Of a DNA stretch of 64,000 nucleotides, positions 22,626-31,748 are shown in pieces (within the stretch, counting starts at the first letter, position 1; the number at the start of each line of letters is the position of its first letter). Under the pieces are notes generated by a model. That model was not told where the DNA came from. It did not search any database and saw nothing but the letters and a program-made list of their open reading frames with translations. Both the position numbers and the translations under genes were made by a program. Source of the stretch: Hyphomicrobiales bacterium (lineage in GTDB: Bacteria > Pseudomonadota > Alphaproteobacteria > Rhizobiales > Beijerinckiaceae); the NCBI GenBank assembly GCA_028290285.1, contig JAQGKD010000096.1:124001-188000 (forward strand). Direction: 5' to 3'.

Positions 22626-23540
22626 TCAATCGGGCAGCGGGATAAACTCCTCGTCGCCCGGCACGCGCTCGAATTTTCCTGCTTTCCAATCCGCCTTGGC
22701 GCTGTCGATGCGCTCCTTGCGGGACGACACGAAATTCCACCAGATGTGGCGCGGGCCGTCCATCGGCTGGCCTCCCACGAGCATCAGCCGGGCGTTGGAG
22801 AGCGCCAGCACGGAGATGCGATCACCCGGCCTCAGCACCAGCAGCTTTCCCGCCCCGAACGTGTCGCCCGCGATGTCGATCTCTCCCGAGACCACATAGA
22901 TCGCGCGCTCTTCGTAATCGGCGTCGAACGGCAGCACAGCGCCGGGCGCCAGCACGGCCTCGGCATAAATCGTCTCATGCGGCACCGGCACCGACGAGCT
23001 TTCGCCATAGGCGGAGCCCAGAATCAGTCGCACGCGCTTGCCTTCGCCGTCGATGACGGGCAGCGCCTCGCGTTCGACATGCCGGAAGCCGGGCTCACCT
23101 TCTTCCTGCGCGGCTGGCAGGGCGAGCCACGTCTGGATGCCGAAGAGGCGCGTGCCGCCGCCGCGCAGTTCCGGCGGCGTGCGCTCGGAATGCGCGATGC
23201 CGCGGCCTGCCGTCATCAAGTTCACGGCACCCGGACGGATCGGCTGCACCATGCCCATCGAATCGCGATGCATGATCTCGCCGTCGAACAGATAGGTGAC
23301 GGTGGCGAGCCCGATGTGGGGATGCGGGCGCACGTCCAGCCCCGCGCCGAGCAGGAATTCCGAGGGGCCCATCTGGTCGAAGAAGATGAAGGGACCGACC
23401 ATCTGCTTGGCTGCGGAGGGCAGGGCGCGCCGCACCTCGAACCCGCCGAGATCGCGCGCGCGCGGCACGATCACCTGTTCGATGGCGTCGCAGGAATAGC
23501 TGTTTCCGGGGATCGGATCGAGATCGGGCAGGACAGACAT
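22626..23540 (-). CDS. pirin-family protein
   Basis: Bicupin of the pirin family. The N-terminal cupin has the metal-binding [16 protein letters not shown] pattern (HxHxxxxxx(T/V)xxxxG) near residue 58 and the following [21 protein letters not shown] and GIAHSE motifs. Some pirins are quercetinases; others modulate redox signalling. 304 residues from the ATG at 23540, which has GAGGAGG upstream. It begins 11 bp after the xseB stop, at the end of a minus-strand operon. Confidence 0.9.
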   Translation of the reverse strand: MSVLPDLDPIPGNSYSCDAIEQVIVPRARDLGGFEVRRALPSAAKQMVGPFIFFDQMGPSEFLLGAGLDVRPHPHIGLATVTYLFDGEIMHRDSMGMVQPIRPGAVNLMTAGRGIAHSERTPPELRGGGTRLFGIQTWLALPAAQEEGEPGFRHVEREALPVIDGEGKRVRLILGSAYGESSSVPVPHETIYAEAVLAPGAVLPFDADYEERAIYVVSGEIDIAGDTFGAGKLLVLRPGDRISVLALSNARLMLVGGQPMDGPRHIWWNFVSSRKERIDSAKADWKAGKFERVPGDEEFIPLPD

Positions 23541-23551
23541 GCGAAACCTCC

Positions 23552-23800
23552 TCAATCGACGTCGAGCGGCTCCGTCCCCTTGGGCTGGCCGCTGGCCGAG
23601 ACGGTGATCTTTTCGATACGCCCTTCCGCGCCCTTCAGCAGGCTCTCGCAATGAGCGCGCAGATGGTTGCCGGTCTCGTAGATCTCGATCGACTTTTCGA
23701 GCGAGACCTGGCCCGTCTCGAGCTGGCCGACGATCTCTTCGAGACGGCGCAGGGCTTCCTCGAAGGGCAGGGCGGAAATTTCGGGCGGGAGATCGCTCAA
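23552..23800 (-). CDS. xseB: exodeoxyribonuclease VII small subunit
   Basis: 82 residues, typical length. The XseB core is visible as [20 protein letters not shown] followed by [13 protein letters not shown] and a coiled C-terminal part. Together with XseA (not in this window) it degrades single-stranded DNA to oligonucleotides. It follows nadQ by 42 bp and precedes pirin by 11 bp. Confidence 0.94.
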   Translation of the reverse strand: MSDLPPEISALPFEEALRRLEEIVGQLETGQVSLEKSIEIYETGNHLRAHCESLLKGAEGRIEKITVSASGQPKGTEPLDVD

Positions 23801-23842
23801 GGCAAGAACCTTTCTTTGGCTGTAGCGGCTTTATAGCACGCG

Positions 23843-24838
23843 TCAGACCCGCGCGCCGACCCGTAATCCCGGCGCCGGGCGCTCTTGCAGCACCTCGCGG
23901 CGGAAGCGGAACAGGGCGGCGGGGCGTCCGCCCGTTGCGTGCGACATGTCTCCCGTAGGCTCCACCACGGCGGAGGCTTCGACGAGCCGGCGGAAATTCT
24001 GCTTATGCAGGTGGCGTCCCGAAATTGCCTCGGCGGTGCGCTGAAGCGCGGTGAGGGTGAACGTTTCCGGCATCAGCTCGAAGATGACAGGGCGGTATTT
24101 CATCTTGGCGCGCAGCCGCCCCATGGCCGTCGCCAGAATGCGCCGGTGATCGTTGAGCATGGGCTGGCCGAGAGGCGCATCTTCGGCCGGTGCCGGCGCA
24201 GCCTCGCGGCCGTCGCGCCGCGCTTCGGGCACAAGTCCGGCTTCGTAGATCAGCTCATATCGCTCGAGCACGCTGTCCTCGTCGAACCGCCCGCCCTGCG
24301 TGCCGAACAGGATCCGCAAACGCTCGCGCCGCGAGAGGCGCGCGGCGGGCGCCGCCTTGGTCTCTTCATCGGCCCAGGCCTCAAGCCGGGGCAGCAGCAC
24401 CGCGTCGAGAAGTGCGGGGCGCCCGGCCCGCCAGTCTTCCCAGGGAAAGAAGGCATACCAGGGCCGAAACGCAGCTTCGGGCGTTTTGGTCAGCGTCGTG
24501 TCTGTGCGGGTCAGCGCGAGATAGCCGACGGAGACGACATGCGGATCGAGATCGCCGGCCTGCGCATGGCGGCCGCGGTCGCCGAATGTGTAGAGCTGCT
24601 CGACGTAGCCGAGCGGCACGCCGGTCTGCTCGGCCACCCACGCGCGGAGTCCGATTTCGAAGGTGCGATGCGCGACAGGATCGAAGGGGCCGGACGGCAG
24701 CGCCGCATCGCTGATGGCGGACGCCGGGCGCGCGACGAGAATCGTGGGCTCAGGGCTGTCTCCCGCCGCACCGCTGACCGCGACGATGGCGGCGGTCAGT
24801 CCGATTTCAACGGGCAGGGGATGGGCATGCTGCGTCAC
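23843..24838 (-). CDS. nadQ: NadQ-type transcriptional regulator of NAD biosynthesis
   Basis: 331 residues with NrtR-like architecture. An N-terminal Nudix-like fold (about 1-160, with [11 protein letters not shown] and VVSVGYLAL but no catalytic Nudix box) is joined to a C-terminal winged helix (about 225-320: [38 protein letters not shown]). This is the COG4111 family that controls nadABC in alphaproteobacteria. GTG start with GGAG 5 bp upstream. It begins 10 bp after the phosphatase gene. Paired TATGCTC palindromes upstream of nadA in this window are plausible targets. No such site was seen before nadQ itself. Confidence 0.85.
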   Translation of the reverse strand: MTQHAHPLPVEIGLTAAIVAVSGAAGDSPEPTILVARPASAISDAALPSGPFDPVAHRTFEIGLRAWVAEQTGVPLGYVEQLYTFGDRGRHAQAGDLDPHVVSVGYLALTRTDTTLTKTPEAAFRPWYAFFPWEDWRAGRPALLDAVLLPRLEAWADEETKAAPAARLSRRERLRILFGTQGGRFDEDSVLERYELIYEAGLVPEARRDGREAAPAPAEDAPLGQPMLNDHRRILATAMGRLRAKMKYRPVIFELMPETFTLTALQRTAEAISGRHLHKQNFRRLVEASAVVEPTGDMSHATGGRPAALFRFRREVLQERPAPGLRVGARV

Positions 24839-24848
24839 ACGTTCTCCG

Positions 24849-25361
24849 TTAGGCGACGTCCAGCGCGAACGGCTGGCCCTCGAAACAATCCTGCCCCCGC
24901 CCGATGGCGCGCACGGCGTCGATCATACGCCCTTGCCGTCCCAGCATCCCATCCGCAATCTCGACGAGGCGCGAATTCGGCGTGGCGGTCGGCGAAACCT
25001 CGCGGATCAGGCGGGCCGTCTCATATTCGCAGGCCTCGGGGCGCAGCGCGCAATAGCAAATATAGGCCGCCGCCGTCGAGCGGCTGACACCGGCGTAGCA
25101 ATGCACGACGACAGGCTCCGCCCGGTCCCAGTTGCGCATGAACTTCAGGAGGTGCGCCACATGCATCTGCTCGGGCAGCACATGGCCGCGCTGCGCCTCG
25201 ACGATGTCGGACATGCCCACGAACAGATGACGGTCGGCCGCGATTTCCGCGGGGCGCGGCACCTCCGTGTCGGCATTGATGAGGGTGACGAGCGTGCGCG
25301 CCCCGGTGGCGATCACGGTCTCCTCGACTTTCGAAAGAGCACAGACGTGGATACGCGGCAT
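24849..25361 (-). CDS. tyrosine/dual-specificity protein phosphatase-like protein
   Basis: About 170 residues with the PTP active-site loop VVHCYAGVSRSTAAAY (HCxxGxxR), supplying the nucleophilic Cys and phosphate-binding Arg. The size and single compact domain resemble small DSP-like phosphatases. The start at 25361 follows GAGAGGATC; an upstream in-frame start at 25394 would overlap the HD gene. It sits in an operon between an HD hydrolase and nadQ. Substrate unknown; it may act on a nucleotide or phospholipid rather than protein. Confidence 0.82.
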   Translation of the reverse strand: MPRIHVCALSKVEETVIATGARTLVTLINADTEVPRPAEIAADRHLFVGMSDIVEAQRGHVLPEQMHVAHLLKFMRNWDRAEPVVVHCYAGVSRSTAAAYICYCALRPEACEYETARLIREVSPTATPNSRLVEIADGMLGRQGRMIDAVRAIGRGQDCFEGQPFALDVA

Positions 25362-25377
25362 GCGGAGATCCTCTCTG

Positions 25378-25998
25378 TCAGGTATTCCCGGCAATCATCT
25401 CGCCCTCGATGGCGCGGAACCGCGTGATGAACAGGTCCTCCGCCTTGTCGGACGGCATGGGCGCGATCAGCGTTTCCAGTTCGCGAAGCGAAACTTCGGG
25501 ACGGCCGAAGAATCGTTCTGCTTCGGAGTAAGCAAAGCCAGCAAGATGTGTCGCCTCCATGAAGGCCGCTGCGCGGTCTGCCGCCTTGGTGAGCTTGGCG
25601 AGCGCGGGCGTTGAGCGCGGCGGCAGCGAGAAACGCAGGTGAATGGCGGACAATAGCCGCGCTTCCACCTGCTTGTAAGCGTCCCCTATGACAGTCTTGA
25701 ACGGCGATATGATGTCGCCGATGACGTATTCGGGGGCGTCATGCAGCAGCACCACGAGCCGGGCGGTCGGCGAAACCTCCGCGTCGAGCGCGATGGCCAG
25801 ATGCTCAACCAGCACGGAATGCTGCGCGACAGAGAAGATGTGGGGCCCGCGCGTCTGCCCATTCCAGCGCGCGACGCGGGCGAGGCCGTGTGCGATATCC
25901 TCGATCTCGATGTCAAGCGGCGAGGGGTCGAGAAGGTCGAGACGGCGGCCCGACAGCATGCGCTGCCAGGCGCGGGGCGTCGCGTTACGCGCGGTCAT
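25378..25998 (-). CDS. HD-domain hydrolase (YfbR-like 5'-nucleotidase candidate)
   Basis: About 206 residues. The metal-binding HD pattern is present as RWNGQT, SVAQHSVLVEHL, VVLLHDAPEYVIGD and a distal KAADRAAAFMEATHL with the second Asp. This order resembles YfbR-type deoxynucleoside 5'-monophosphatases. The ATG at 25998 overlaps the tag stop by 14 bp. Substrate is inferred only from family resemblance. Confidence 0.85.
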   Translation of the reverse strand: MTARNATPRAWQRMLSGRRLDLLDPSPLDIEIEDIAHGLARVARWNGQTRGPHIFSVAQHSVLVEHLAIALDAEVSPTARLVVLLHDAPEYVIGDIISPFKTVIGDAYKQVEARLLSAIHLRFSLPPRSTPALAKLTKAADRAAAFMEATHLAGFAYSEAERFFGRPEVSLRELETLIAPMPSDKAEDLFITRFRAIEGEMIAGNT

Positions 25999-26623
25999 CT
26001 GGGCGTATCCTTGCAAGTGCAGCGCATTCGGCATGGCGATGGCAGCCGACGAGGTGATCGTTGATCATGCCCACGGCCTGCGCGAAAGCGTAGATGATGG
26101 TGGGCCCACAGAAATTGAATCCGCGCGCCTTCAGGTCCTTGGACATGCGCACTGAAACGGCGCTCTGCGTCGGCATCTCGCCCATGTGGCGGAGTTTGCT
26201 CTGCTGCGGGGTCCCGTCAAAGAAGTCCCATAGATAGCCCGAGAAGCTGCCGCGTTCCTGGATCGCGAGCCACGACTTCGCGGAGGCGACCGTGCTGACG
26301 ATCTTGGCCCGGTTGCGCACGATGCCTGCGTCCTGCATCAGCGCTTCGATCTTGTTGGCGTCGTAGCGCGCGATGATGTGCGGATCGAATCCGTCGAAGG
26401 CGGCGCGAAAGGCCTCGCGCTTGCGCAGGATCGTGATCCACGAAAGCCCGGCCTGGAAACCGTCGAGAATGAGCTTCTCGAACAACGCCCGATCGTCCCA
26501 TTCGGGCACACCCCATTCCGTGTCGTGATAGGCGACATAGAGCGGGTCCTCCCCGGGCCAGGGGCAACGGTGGCGTCCATCGGGATGAAGCACGGGAGGG
26601 CGAAGCGGCGGAGCGTCTGTCAT
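25985..26623 (-). CDS. tag: DNA-3-methyladenine glycosylase I
   Basis: Removes 3-methyladenine from alkylated DNA. 212 residues. Family signatures are RCPWPGEDPLYVAYHDTEWG at about 19-38, FEKLILDGFQAGLSW, the zinc-ligand Cys/His at both ends (C20 and H33 with GCHRHAEC near 193-200), and GFNFCGPTIIYAFAQA. It begins the tight run tag-HD-phosphatase-nadQ-xseB-pirin. Confidence 0.95.
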   Translation of the reverse strand: MTDAPPLRPPVLHPDGRHRCPWPGEDPLYVAYHDTEWGVPEWDDRALFEKLILDGFQAGLSWITILRKREAFRAAFDGFDPHIIARYDANKIEALMQDAGIVRNRAKIVSTVASAKSWLAIQERGSFSGYLWDFFDGTPQQSKLRHMGEMPTQSAVSVRMSKDLKARGFNFCGPTIIYAFAQAVGMINDHLVGCHRHAECAALARIRPDDRA

Positions 26624-26667
26624 GATGAGAGACTTACGCCCTGCCAGCTGCGGACGAAAGAGCCTCG

Positions 26668-27390
26668 TTACAGAGCCGCGCTGGTCGTCCCCTTCATCAG
26701 CACCGGGCCGGTCGGGCGGCCCGTGGCCGAGCCGCCGGCGGGCTCCAGCGTGATTTCGAAAAGCTGGTTCGGCGTCGTCCTCGGCAGCTTGTCGAGCCGC
26801 AGGCCGATGCTGCGTGCCGCGTCGAGCGTGCCGAGCGAAACGGGCCCCCGCGCGGCGTCCCACAGCGTCCAGATCTCCAGCACGCGGCCCTCCGGCACAT
26901 CGACGGCTTGCAGGGGCAGCAATTCCGCATGTCCGTCGGCGAAGGCGTTGACGAGGCCGGCAGGCTGGTTCGCGCTCGTCAGCAGAACGGCGACAAGCAC
27001 GGGCTTGCGGGCCGCCGTCTGCATCGCGAAGCCGAGGCCGACAGCGAGCGCGATCGCGGCGGCGGCGCTTGCAAGCCCCGTCACGCGCCAGAAACCGAGG
27101 TTTTCCCAAAGCGCGGAAAAAAGGCCGCGCCGCAGCGGTGTAGCGGGCTTCAACTTGGCCGCAGCGGCCTGCGAGCCGACGCTCGTCTCGATTCGATTCC
27201 ACAGCGACGCATCGAGCGGCGCGGGTGGGCATGTCTCGTCGAGTTCGGCAAATCGCGCGCGCCACGCCGACACGAGCTGCGCAAAGCCTGCATCCTGTTC
27301 GAGCAATTGTTCGGCGAGCGCCGCCTCCGCGCCTTCAAGCAGACCCATGACATGTTCGGCGGCAAGCCGGTCGTGATCCTCGCGCCTCAT
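26668..27390 (-). CDS. anti-sigma factor, RskA/anti-sigma-K type
   Basis: About 240 residues. A cytoplasmic N-terminal domain (about 1-100: AAEHVMGLLEGAEAALAEQL, DASLWNRIETSV) would hold the sigma factor. One membrane helix follows (VTGLASAAAAIALAVGLGFA, about 103-123) and then a periplasmic RskA-like domain with DGHAELLPLQAVDVPEGRV and WTLWDAARGPVSLG. The ATG overlaps the sigma-factor stop as ATGA, giving coupled 1:1 synthesis. Confidence 0.9.
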   Translation of the reverse strand: MRREDHDRLAAEHVMGLLEGAEAALAEQLLEQDAGFAQLVSAWRARFAELDETCPPAPLDASLWNRIETSVGSQAAAAKLKPATPLRRGLFSALWENLGFWRVTGLASAAAAIALAVGLGFAMQTAARKPVLVAVLLTSANQPAGLVNAFADGHAELLPLQAVDVPEGRVLEIWTLWDAARGPVSLGTLDAARSIGLRLDKLPRTTPNQLFEITLEPAGGSATGRPTGPVLMKGTTSAAL

Positions 27391-27947
27391 GCCATGCATT
27401 CCTTGAGCGTGAGGAGGCTGCGCCTGATCCAGGATTTGACAGTGCCGAGCGGCACGCCGAGACGCCCCGCCAATTCGCCGTGGGTGAGGCCCTGCACATA
27501 GGCGAGGACGATGGCGTGGCGTCGCGCGGGCTCCAGCTTTTCGAGACAGTGGCGCAGCGCCTTCGTGTCGGAAAGCCTTGCGACGCAGGCCTCCGGGCTC
27601 TCGTCGTCGCTTTCGAGTTCCAGCGTATCGAAGTCGTCGAGCTGGTCGGTGCGCCGCTCGCCCCGCAGGATGTTGAGTGCGCGATGACGCAGCACGGCAT
27701 AGAGCCAGCTGCGTGCCTCGCCGCGCGCCGGATCGAAGCTTGCCGCTTTCTGCCAGATACGGACGAACGTGTCGTGCACGGCTTCCTCCGCCAGCTCGCG
27801 CCGCCGCAGGATGCGCATCGCGACGCCGATCATCGCCGCCGCCTCGCGATCGTAGATGACCCGCAGGTAAGCGCGGTCGCCCGCTGCACAGCGGCGCAGG
27901 GCGTCGTCGAGCGGCGGCGCATCCATCTCCGCGAAGGCTGGTGACAT
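27387..27947 (-). CDS. ECF RNA polymerase sigma factor
   Basis: About 186 residues. Region 2 includes YLRVIYDREAAAMIGVAMRI and AEEAVHDTFVRIWQKAASFD; region 4 includes LEPARRHAIVLAYVQGLTH, ELAGRLGVPLGTVKSWIRR with the recognition helix. The start at 27947 has GGAG nearby and begins where family similarity begins; the frame is open to 28058. Coupled to its anti-sigma factor. The divergent DUF4394 gene 153 bp away is a candidate target. Confidence 0.93.
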   Translation of the reverse strand: MSPAFAEMDAPPLDDALRRCAAGDRAYLRVIYDREAAAMIGVAMRILRRRELAEEAVHDTFVRIWQKAASFDPARGEARSWLYAVLRHRALNILRGERRTDQLDDFDTLELESDDESPEACVARLSDTKALRHCLEKLEPARRHAIVLAYVQGLTHGELAGRLGVPLGTVKSWIRRSLLTLKECMA

Positions 27948-28100
27948 CGTTTGTTTCTCCACACCTGAAGCATACACGCGAGACAGGCTGCCGGATGCCG
28001 CAGCGGAAAAACATTTGCGCCTGCTGCATCCGGCCGGGGGGGTGGCGTGTATCCGCACCGCCAGCCGGGTTCACCGGCCCGCGCTTCAAGGAGAACACCC

Positions 28101-28877
28101 ATGCTGAATCGCACGCTCATCGCAGCCCTTCTCGCCAGCGCAGCCTTTGCAGGCACGGCACAGGCGCAGACCGTCGCTGCTCTCGTCGGCGACGACACGC
28201 TCGCCATGGTCGATGTGAAGGCCGCCAAGGTCGCCAAGTCGATGAAGATCTCAGGTGCGTCCGGCAAGATCGTCGGCATCGATGTGCGTCCGGCCGACGG
28301 GATGCTCTATGCGCTCGCCGTTGACGGCACGCTCTACACGGTCGACGCAGCCGGCAAGGCGACGCAGAAGTCCAAGCTCGAAAAGACCCTCGCCGACGGC
28401 GTCATTGGCACGGTCGATTTCAATCCCGTCGCCGACCGCCTTCGCGTCATCGGCAGCGACGGCACGAATCTGCGCGTCAATGTCGAGGACGGCAAGGTCA
28501 CGACCGACGGCAAGCTGTCCTTCGCGGAAAAGGACATGCACAAGGGCGAAATGCCCAAGATCGTCGCGGGCGCCTATACCAATTCTATGAAGGGCGCGAA
28601 GGAGACGGTGCTGTTCGACGTCGACGCCACCATCGGCGCGCTGATCAAGCAGACCCCGCCGAATGACGGCGTTCTCAACGCGGTCGGAAAGTTCGGCGTC
28701 ACGGCCTCGTCCTATGCCTTCGACATCGCGACGATGGGCGACAAGAACGAGGGCTACCTGATGGCGGGCGACACGCTCTATACGGTGTCGCTCGAAACCG
28801 GCAAGACCACCATGGTAGCCAAGATCGCGGGTGTCACCGGAGCCGTCCGTGACATCGCCGTAATGCCGGCGATGTAA
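28101..28877 (+). CDS. secreted DUF4394 protein
   Basis: 258 residues with a clean signal peptide (MLNRTLIAALLASAAFAGTA, cleavage after AQA). The mature part is a repetitive beta-rich domain with SGKIVGIDVRPADGMLYALA, GTVDFNPVADRLRVIGSDG and NLRVNVEDGKVTTDG, matching DUF4394. AAGGAGA at 28088-28094 fixes the start. Function unknown. It is divergent from an ECF sigma/anti-sigma pair, so its expression may depend on that sigma factor (inference). Confidence 0.88.
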   Translation: MLNRTLIAALLASAAFAGTAQAQTVAALVGDDTLAMVDVKAAKVAKSMKISGASGKIVGIDVRPADGMLYALAVDGTLYTVDAAGKATQKSKLEKTLADGVIGTVDFNPVADRLRVIGSDGTNLRVNVEDGKVTTDGKLSFAEKDMHKGEMPKIVAGAYTNSMKGAKETVLFDVDATIGALIKQTPPNDGVLNAVGKFGVTASSYAFDIATMGDKNEGYLMAGDTLYTVSLETGKTTMVAKIAGVTGAVRDIAVMPAM

Positions 28878-28887
28878 GCTCGCAGCG

Positions 28888-29727
28888 TCACACGATGGCC
28901 GCCGGCATGAGCTCCACGATGCTCGTGCCGGCGACCAGCGCGATGCCGGCCGAAATGGCCTCTTCGGCCCGGTCTGTGCGGATCATGGCGAGGCCGCGTT
29001 CCCCTGCGGACGAGCCCATCGTGCCGACCACCGTGCCCTCGGCGCGGATCTCGGTTCCCACGGGCGGAGCCATACCGCGCAGGCGCACGGGGACGATCCG
29101 CTTGCGGGACGTGCCGCGATGCTCGACGCGGGAGACAACTTCCTGCCCGATATAGCAGCCCTTCTTGAAATCGACGCCGTGGATGAGATCCATGTCGGCA
29201 TCGTGCGGAAACGTCTCGCCGAAGGGGAAATCGACGCCTCCCTTGGGAACGCCGCAGAGGATGCGATGTGCCTCGTAGTCCGCGCTCGTGCCGCTCGCAC
29301 GCGACAGCGCTTCGTTGGCCGGCAGGAAGCTCCGACGCCCGAGGTCCGCATGGCGCGGGTCGTCGAACACGAGTCCCTCGCCGGGCTCCCCGTCCCAGAG
29401 CGCCAGAATCCCCATCGGCTCGGCAGCCGGATCGGCGGGGGTGGACAGGTTCTCAATGGCGATCTTCGCGCGCAGCTTGTAGAGCGACAGCCGCTTGATG
29501 AGATCGGGGACGAGGGCGAGCGGCGTATCCAGCAGGAAGGCGCCCTTTTCCTCGACGATGAGGAAATCGAACAGGATCTTGCCCTGCGGGCTCAGCAACG
29601 CGCCAAAGCCGGCCGCATCAGGGCTGATCGTCTCGACGTTGCAGGTCACGAGCCCCTGAAGGAAGCTCCTGGCATCTTCGCCGCCGACGCGAACCACGCC
29701 GCGATCGTCGAGAAAAGCTGAAGCCAT
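28888..29727 (-). CDS. ygfZ: YgfZ/GcvT-like folate-binding protein
   Basis: Tetrahydrofolate-dependent protein assisting iron-sulfur cluster assembly or repair. 279 residues from the ATG at 29727. The diagnostic YgfZ motif appears as KKGCYIGQEVVSR near residue 200, preceded by HGVDF. The N-terminal ARSFLQGLVTCNVETI and LLSPQGKILFDFLI are typical of GcvT-like domains. An upstream start at 29793 adds residues unlike the family. Confidence 0.92.
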   Translation of the reverse strand: MASAFLDDRGVVRVGGEDARSFLQGLVTCNVETISPDAAGFGALLSPQGKILFDFLIVEEKGAFLLDTPLALVPDLIKRLSLYKLRAKIAIENLSTPADPAAEPMGILALWDGEPGEGLVFDDPRHADLGRRSFLPANEALSRASGTSADYEAHRILCGVPKGGVDFPFGETFPHDADMDLIHGVDFKKGCYIGQEVVSRVEHRGTSRKRIVPVRLRGMAPPVGTEIRAEGTVVGTMGSSAGERGLAMIRTDRAEEAISAGIALVAGTSIVELMPAAIV

Positions 29728-29796
29728 CTGGGGTCTCTCCGCCGGGGGATGTCGTTGGATCAGATTAGGTAAGCACTCGGCCGACGGAGACAAGCC

Positions 29797-30333
29797 TCAG
29801 CTGTCGGGCATAAACGTGTGCCACGTGCCGTCCGGGCCGATTCGCACATTATGGATCAGCGGGCCGCCAGCGGAGTTGGTCAGGCCAAGATCGGCGAAGC
29901 GTATGCAGCGCAGCATGTGCAGCCGCGTTTTCTCGTCGGGGTCCTTCGGAGGCACCACGGCAAAAGCCGGCCAGACATAGGTCTCGAACGGCCCGCGCTT
30001 CACGACGACATAGGGCGCTTCCATCACCGCCTGCAGGATCGCCATCATCTCGCGGCCGTTGCCGTCAAAGGAACGCGTCTTCAGCATGTCCAGCGGATCG
30101 AACCCCGGCCCCTTGCGCGTGCCGCGCTCGAAGATGGGGGGAACCTCGTTCCATTCGATGGGAATGCGCAGATTCTCGAGGTCGCGCGTCGCGACCGCTT
30201 CGAGAATTTTTGTCCGCAGGGCGGCGATGCGCGGGGGCAGGGCACCCACGTCCTCGCGCGGCGCTGACACGACATCGCGTGGCGGCTCGGGCTTCTTGGG
30301 CGCCTTGCGGCTGGGCTGGGTCTGTTCGGCCAT
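29797..30333 (-). CDS. conserved hypothetical protein
   Basis: 178 residues, cytoplasmic, with no recognised domain. A basic, Pro-rich N-terminus (first 30 residues) precedes a globular part with VPPIFERGTRKGPGFDPLDM and YVWPAFAVVPPKDPDEKTR. Its codon use matches neighbours and the reading frame is intact. It lies between ygfZ and a second small hypothetical gene on the same strand. Confidence 0.7.
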   Translation of the reverse strand: MAEQTQPSRKAPKKPEPPRDVVSAPREDVGALPPRIAALRTKILEAVATRDLENLRIPIEWNEVPPIFERGTRKGPGFDPLDMLKTRSFDGNGREMMAILQAVMEAPYVVVKRGPFETYVWPAFAVVPPKDPDEKTRLHMLRCIRFADLGLTNSAGGPLIHNVRIGPDGTWHTFMPDS

Positions 30334-30376
30334 GGTGCGAGACTAGAGGCGCAATATGGCCTAGGGAAGGAGCCGC

Positions 30377-30634
30377 CTAATGCTTGCTGGCGATCGAAAA
30401 CTCGCCGCAGCGGATACGGTCCGGCAATTTCTCCGCGAAGATCGCCACCGGTTCCTCGCCGTAGGTCACGACGAGTTCCTGGAAGGCGGCGAAGAGGGCC
30501 GCATGAGCAAAGCAATCGCCCTCAATCCCGGCCAGGATCGCTTCGGCGAAGGCTTCCGTGACATAGCCCAGAGCAGCGCGACGCTCGTCCGCGGCGCTCG
30601 GGTCTTCGAAGGGGGGAATCGTGTGATCGGTCAT
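30377..30634 (-). CDS. small conserved hypothetical protein
   Basis: 85 residues from the ATG at 30634 (a GTG at 30643 adds three). Mostly helical and acidic: LGYVTEAFAEAILAGIEGDC, then FAAFQELVVTYGEEPVAIFA. No signal peptide or membrane segment. Same strand as the preceding hypothetical gene, 43 bp upstream of it. Function unknown. Confidence 0.6.
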   Translation of the reverse strand: MTDHTIPPFEDPSAADERRAALGYVTEAFAEAILAGIEGDCFAHAALFAAFQELVVTYGEEPVAIFAEKLPDRIRCGEFSIASKH

Positions 30635-30756
30635 GTTGCGCACACTTTAACCGTTGCCGTGGCCGCCTGCGACAATCGTCTTTAAGAAAGGTTAACGCCT
30701 GTGGAAAACGCTCGGCAAACCTCTCTTTGCAGAGATTTGCCACGACGCTAGGCCAA

Positions 30757-31314
30757 TCATCCGCCGTTGTAGCGGCTGGCTATGTCGCGCGCGAGGCGGC
30801 CACCTTCCTCAAGGTAGCGTTTAATCACGAGCTCCGCATTGGAAGTGCAGGTGCGGTAGGTCGTGGCAAAACCTCGGTAGCCCTTGTTATAGGCGCCGGC
30901 CAGTCTTTCCCGCCTCAGCTCTGTCGTGGCTTCCGCCTCGATCAGCGCGGTCATGCGCGCATTCCAGCTGTCGCCATCGCGCGCGCCGCAAAGATCCCGA
31001 AGATAGGCAAGCGACCCCATGATCTCGGAAAGCCGCATCAGCTGCGGCTCGTAGGGTGGCGGCGGCGCTTCGAGCGAGGCCGGCGGGGCCACGGGGGCGG
31101 CGGGCTCGGCGGGAGGAGCGCGGCGAATGACATGCGGTTTGCGCTTCGGCCGGGAGCGATCCGTTGGCGCCCCTTGTATGGATGGCGCGGGCGTAGCTTG
31201 TGGCGTCGGCTGCGCAATCGGCCCACGCGTCATCGCGGGACTCTGCGACGCCGCCGGCGAGGCGGCGAGCAGGAGAATCAAAGCGGTAAGAGGCCAGGCG
31301 AAGCAATTTTTCAT
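30757..31314 (-). CDS. TIGR02301-family periplasmic protein
   Basis: 185 residues. Signal peptide in the first 23 residues (FAWPLTALILLLAASPAASQ), then a Pro-rich linker to about residue 90, then a compact C-terminal domain with MGSLAYLRDLCG, WNARMTALIEAEATTELRR and GYRGFATTYRTCTSNAE carrying two Cys. This is the TIGR02301 pattern known in Rhizobiales; function undetermined. The start overlaps the NUDIX stop as ATGA. Confidence 0.85.
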   Translation of the reverse strand: MKNCFAWPLTALILLLAASPAASQSPAMTRGPIAQPTPQATPAPSIQGAPTDRSRPKRKPHVIRRAPPAEPAAPVAPPASLEAPPPPYEPQLMRLSEIMGSLAYLRDLCGARDGDSWNARMTALIEAEATTELRRERLAGAYNKGYRGFATTYRTCTSNAELVIKRYLEEGGRLARDIASRYNGG

Positions 31315-31748
31315 TCCGCCTTGCCTATCACGAGACAGGCCGCAGCCAGAAGCTTCGGCAGGCCGGGCGTGACCGGCAGATCTCTGAGGTCCGCTGGATC
31401 GACCCAGACAAGCACGGGCGCTTCCTCGGAGGGCACGCCCTCGCCGGACACCCAATGCGCCGCGTAGGACGCGACCACGAAATGGCGGCGCACGCGGCCG
31501 CCCTCGTCGCGATCCAGCACCTGCGTATGCCCGGCGAACGCGACGATGCGCGCACTCACCCCTGTCTCTTCCGCGAGCTCGCGCAGTGCGGCCCCCTCGA
31601 GCGATTCGCCGAGTTCGACGACGCCGCCCGGCAACGAGAAGACATGGGGATGCGGCGCTGCGGCGCGTGCCCCGAGCAGCACCTTGCCGTCCCGAAACAC
31701 GGCAATGCTGGCGGCGAGAAAGGGGCGGTCCGGGTAGAGCCTGCTCAC
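31311..31748 (-). CDS. NUDIX hydrolase
   Basis: 145 residues. The Nudix box [20 protein letters not shown] continuing ETGV (about 41-64) has all the metal-binding residues. The GTG start overlaps the pdxH stop (GTGA), and the stop overlaps the next gene, so pdxH, NUDIX and TIGR02301 form a coupled operon. The substrate, a nucleoside diphosphate derivative, cannot be specified. Confidence 0.9.
   Translation of the reverse strand: MSRLYPDRPFLAASIAVFRDGKVLLGARAAAPHPHVFSLPGGVVELGESLEGAALRELAEETGVSARIVAFAGHTQVLDRDEGGRVRRHFVVASYAAHWVSGEGVPSEEAPVLVWVDPADLRDLPVTPGLPKLLAAACLVIGKAE

Noticed and set aside
23843-24838. nadQ product as an active NUDIX hydrolase
   Set aside because: No GX5EX7REUXEEXGU box is present; the C-terminal winged helix points to regulation.
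30647-30695. CtrA-like TTAA pair (TTAA-GAAAGG-TTAAC) and TTTAACC
   Set aside because: Spacing is six rather than the consensus seven, and no cell-cycle gene is adjacent. Could be revisited with comparative data.
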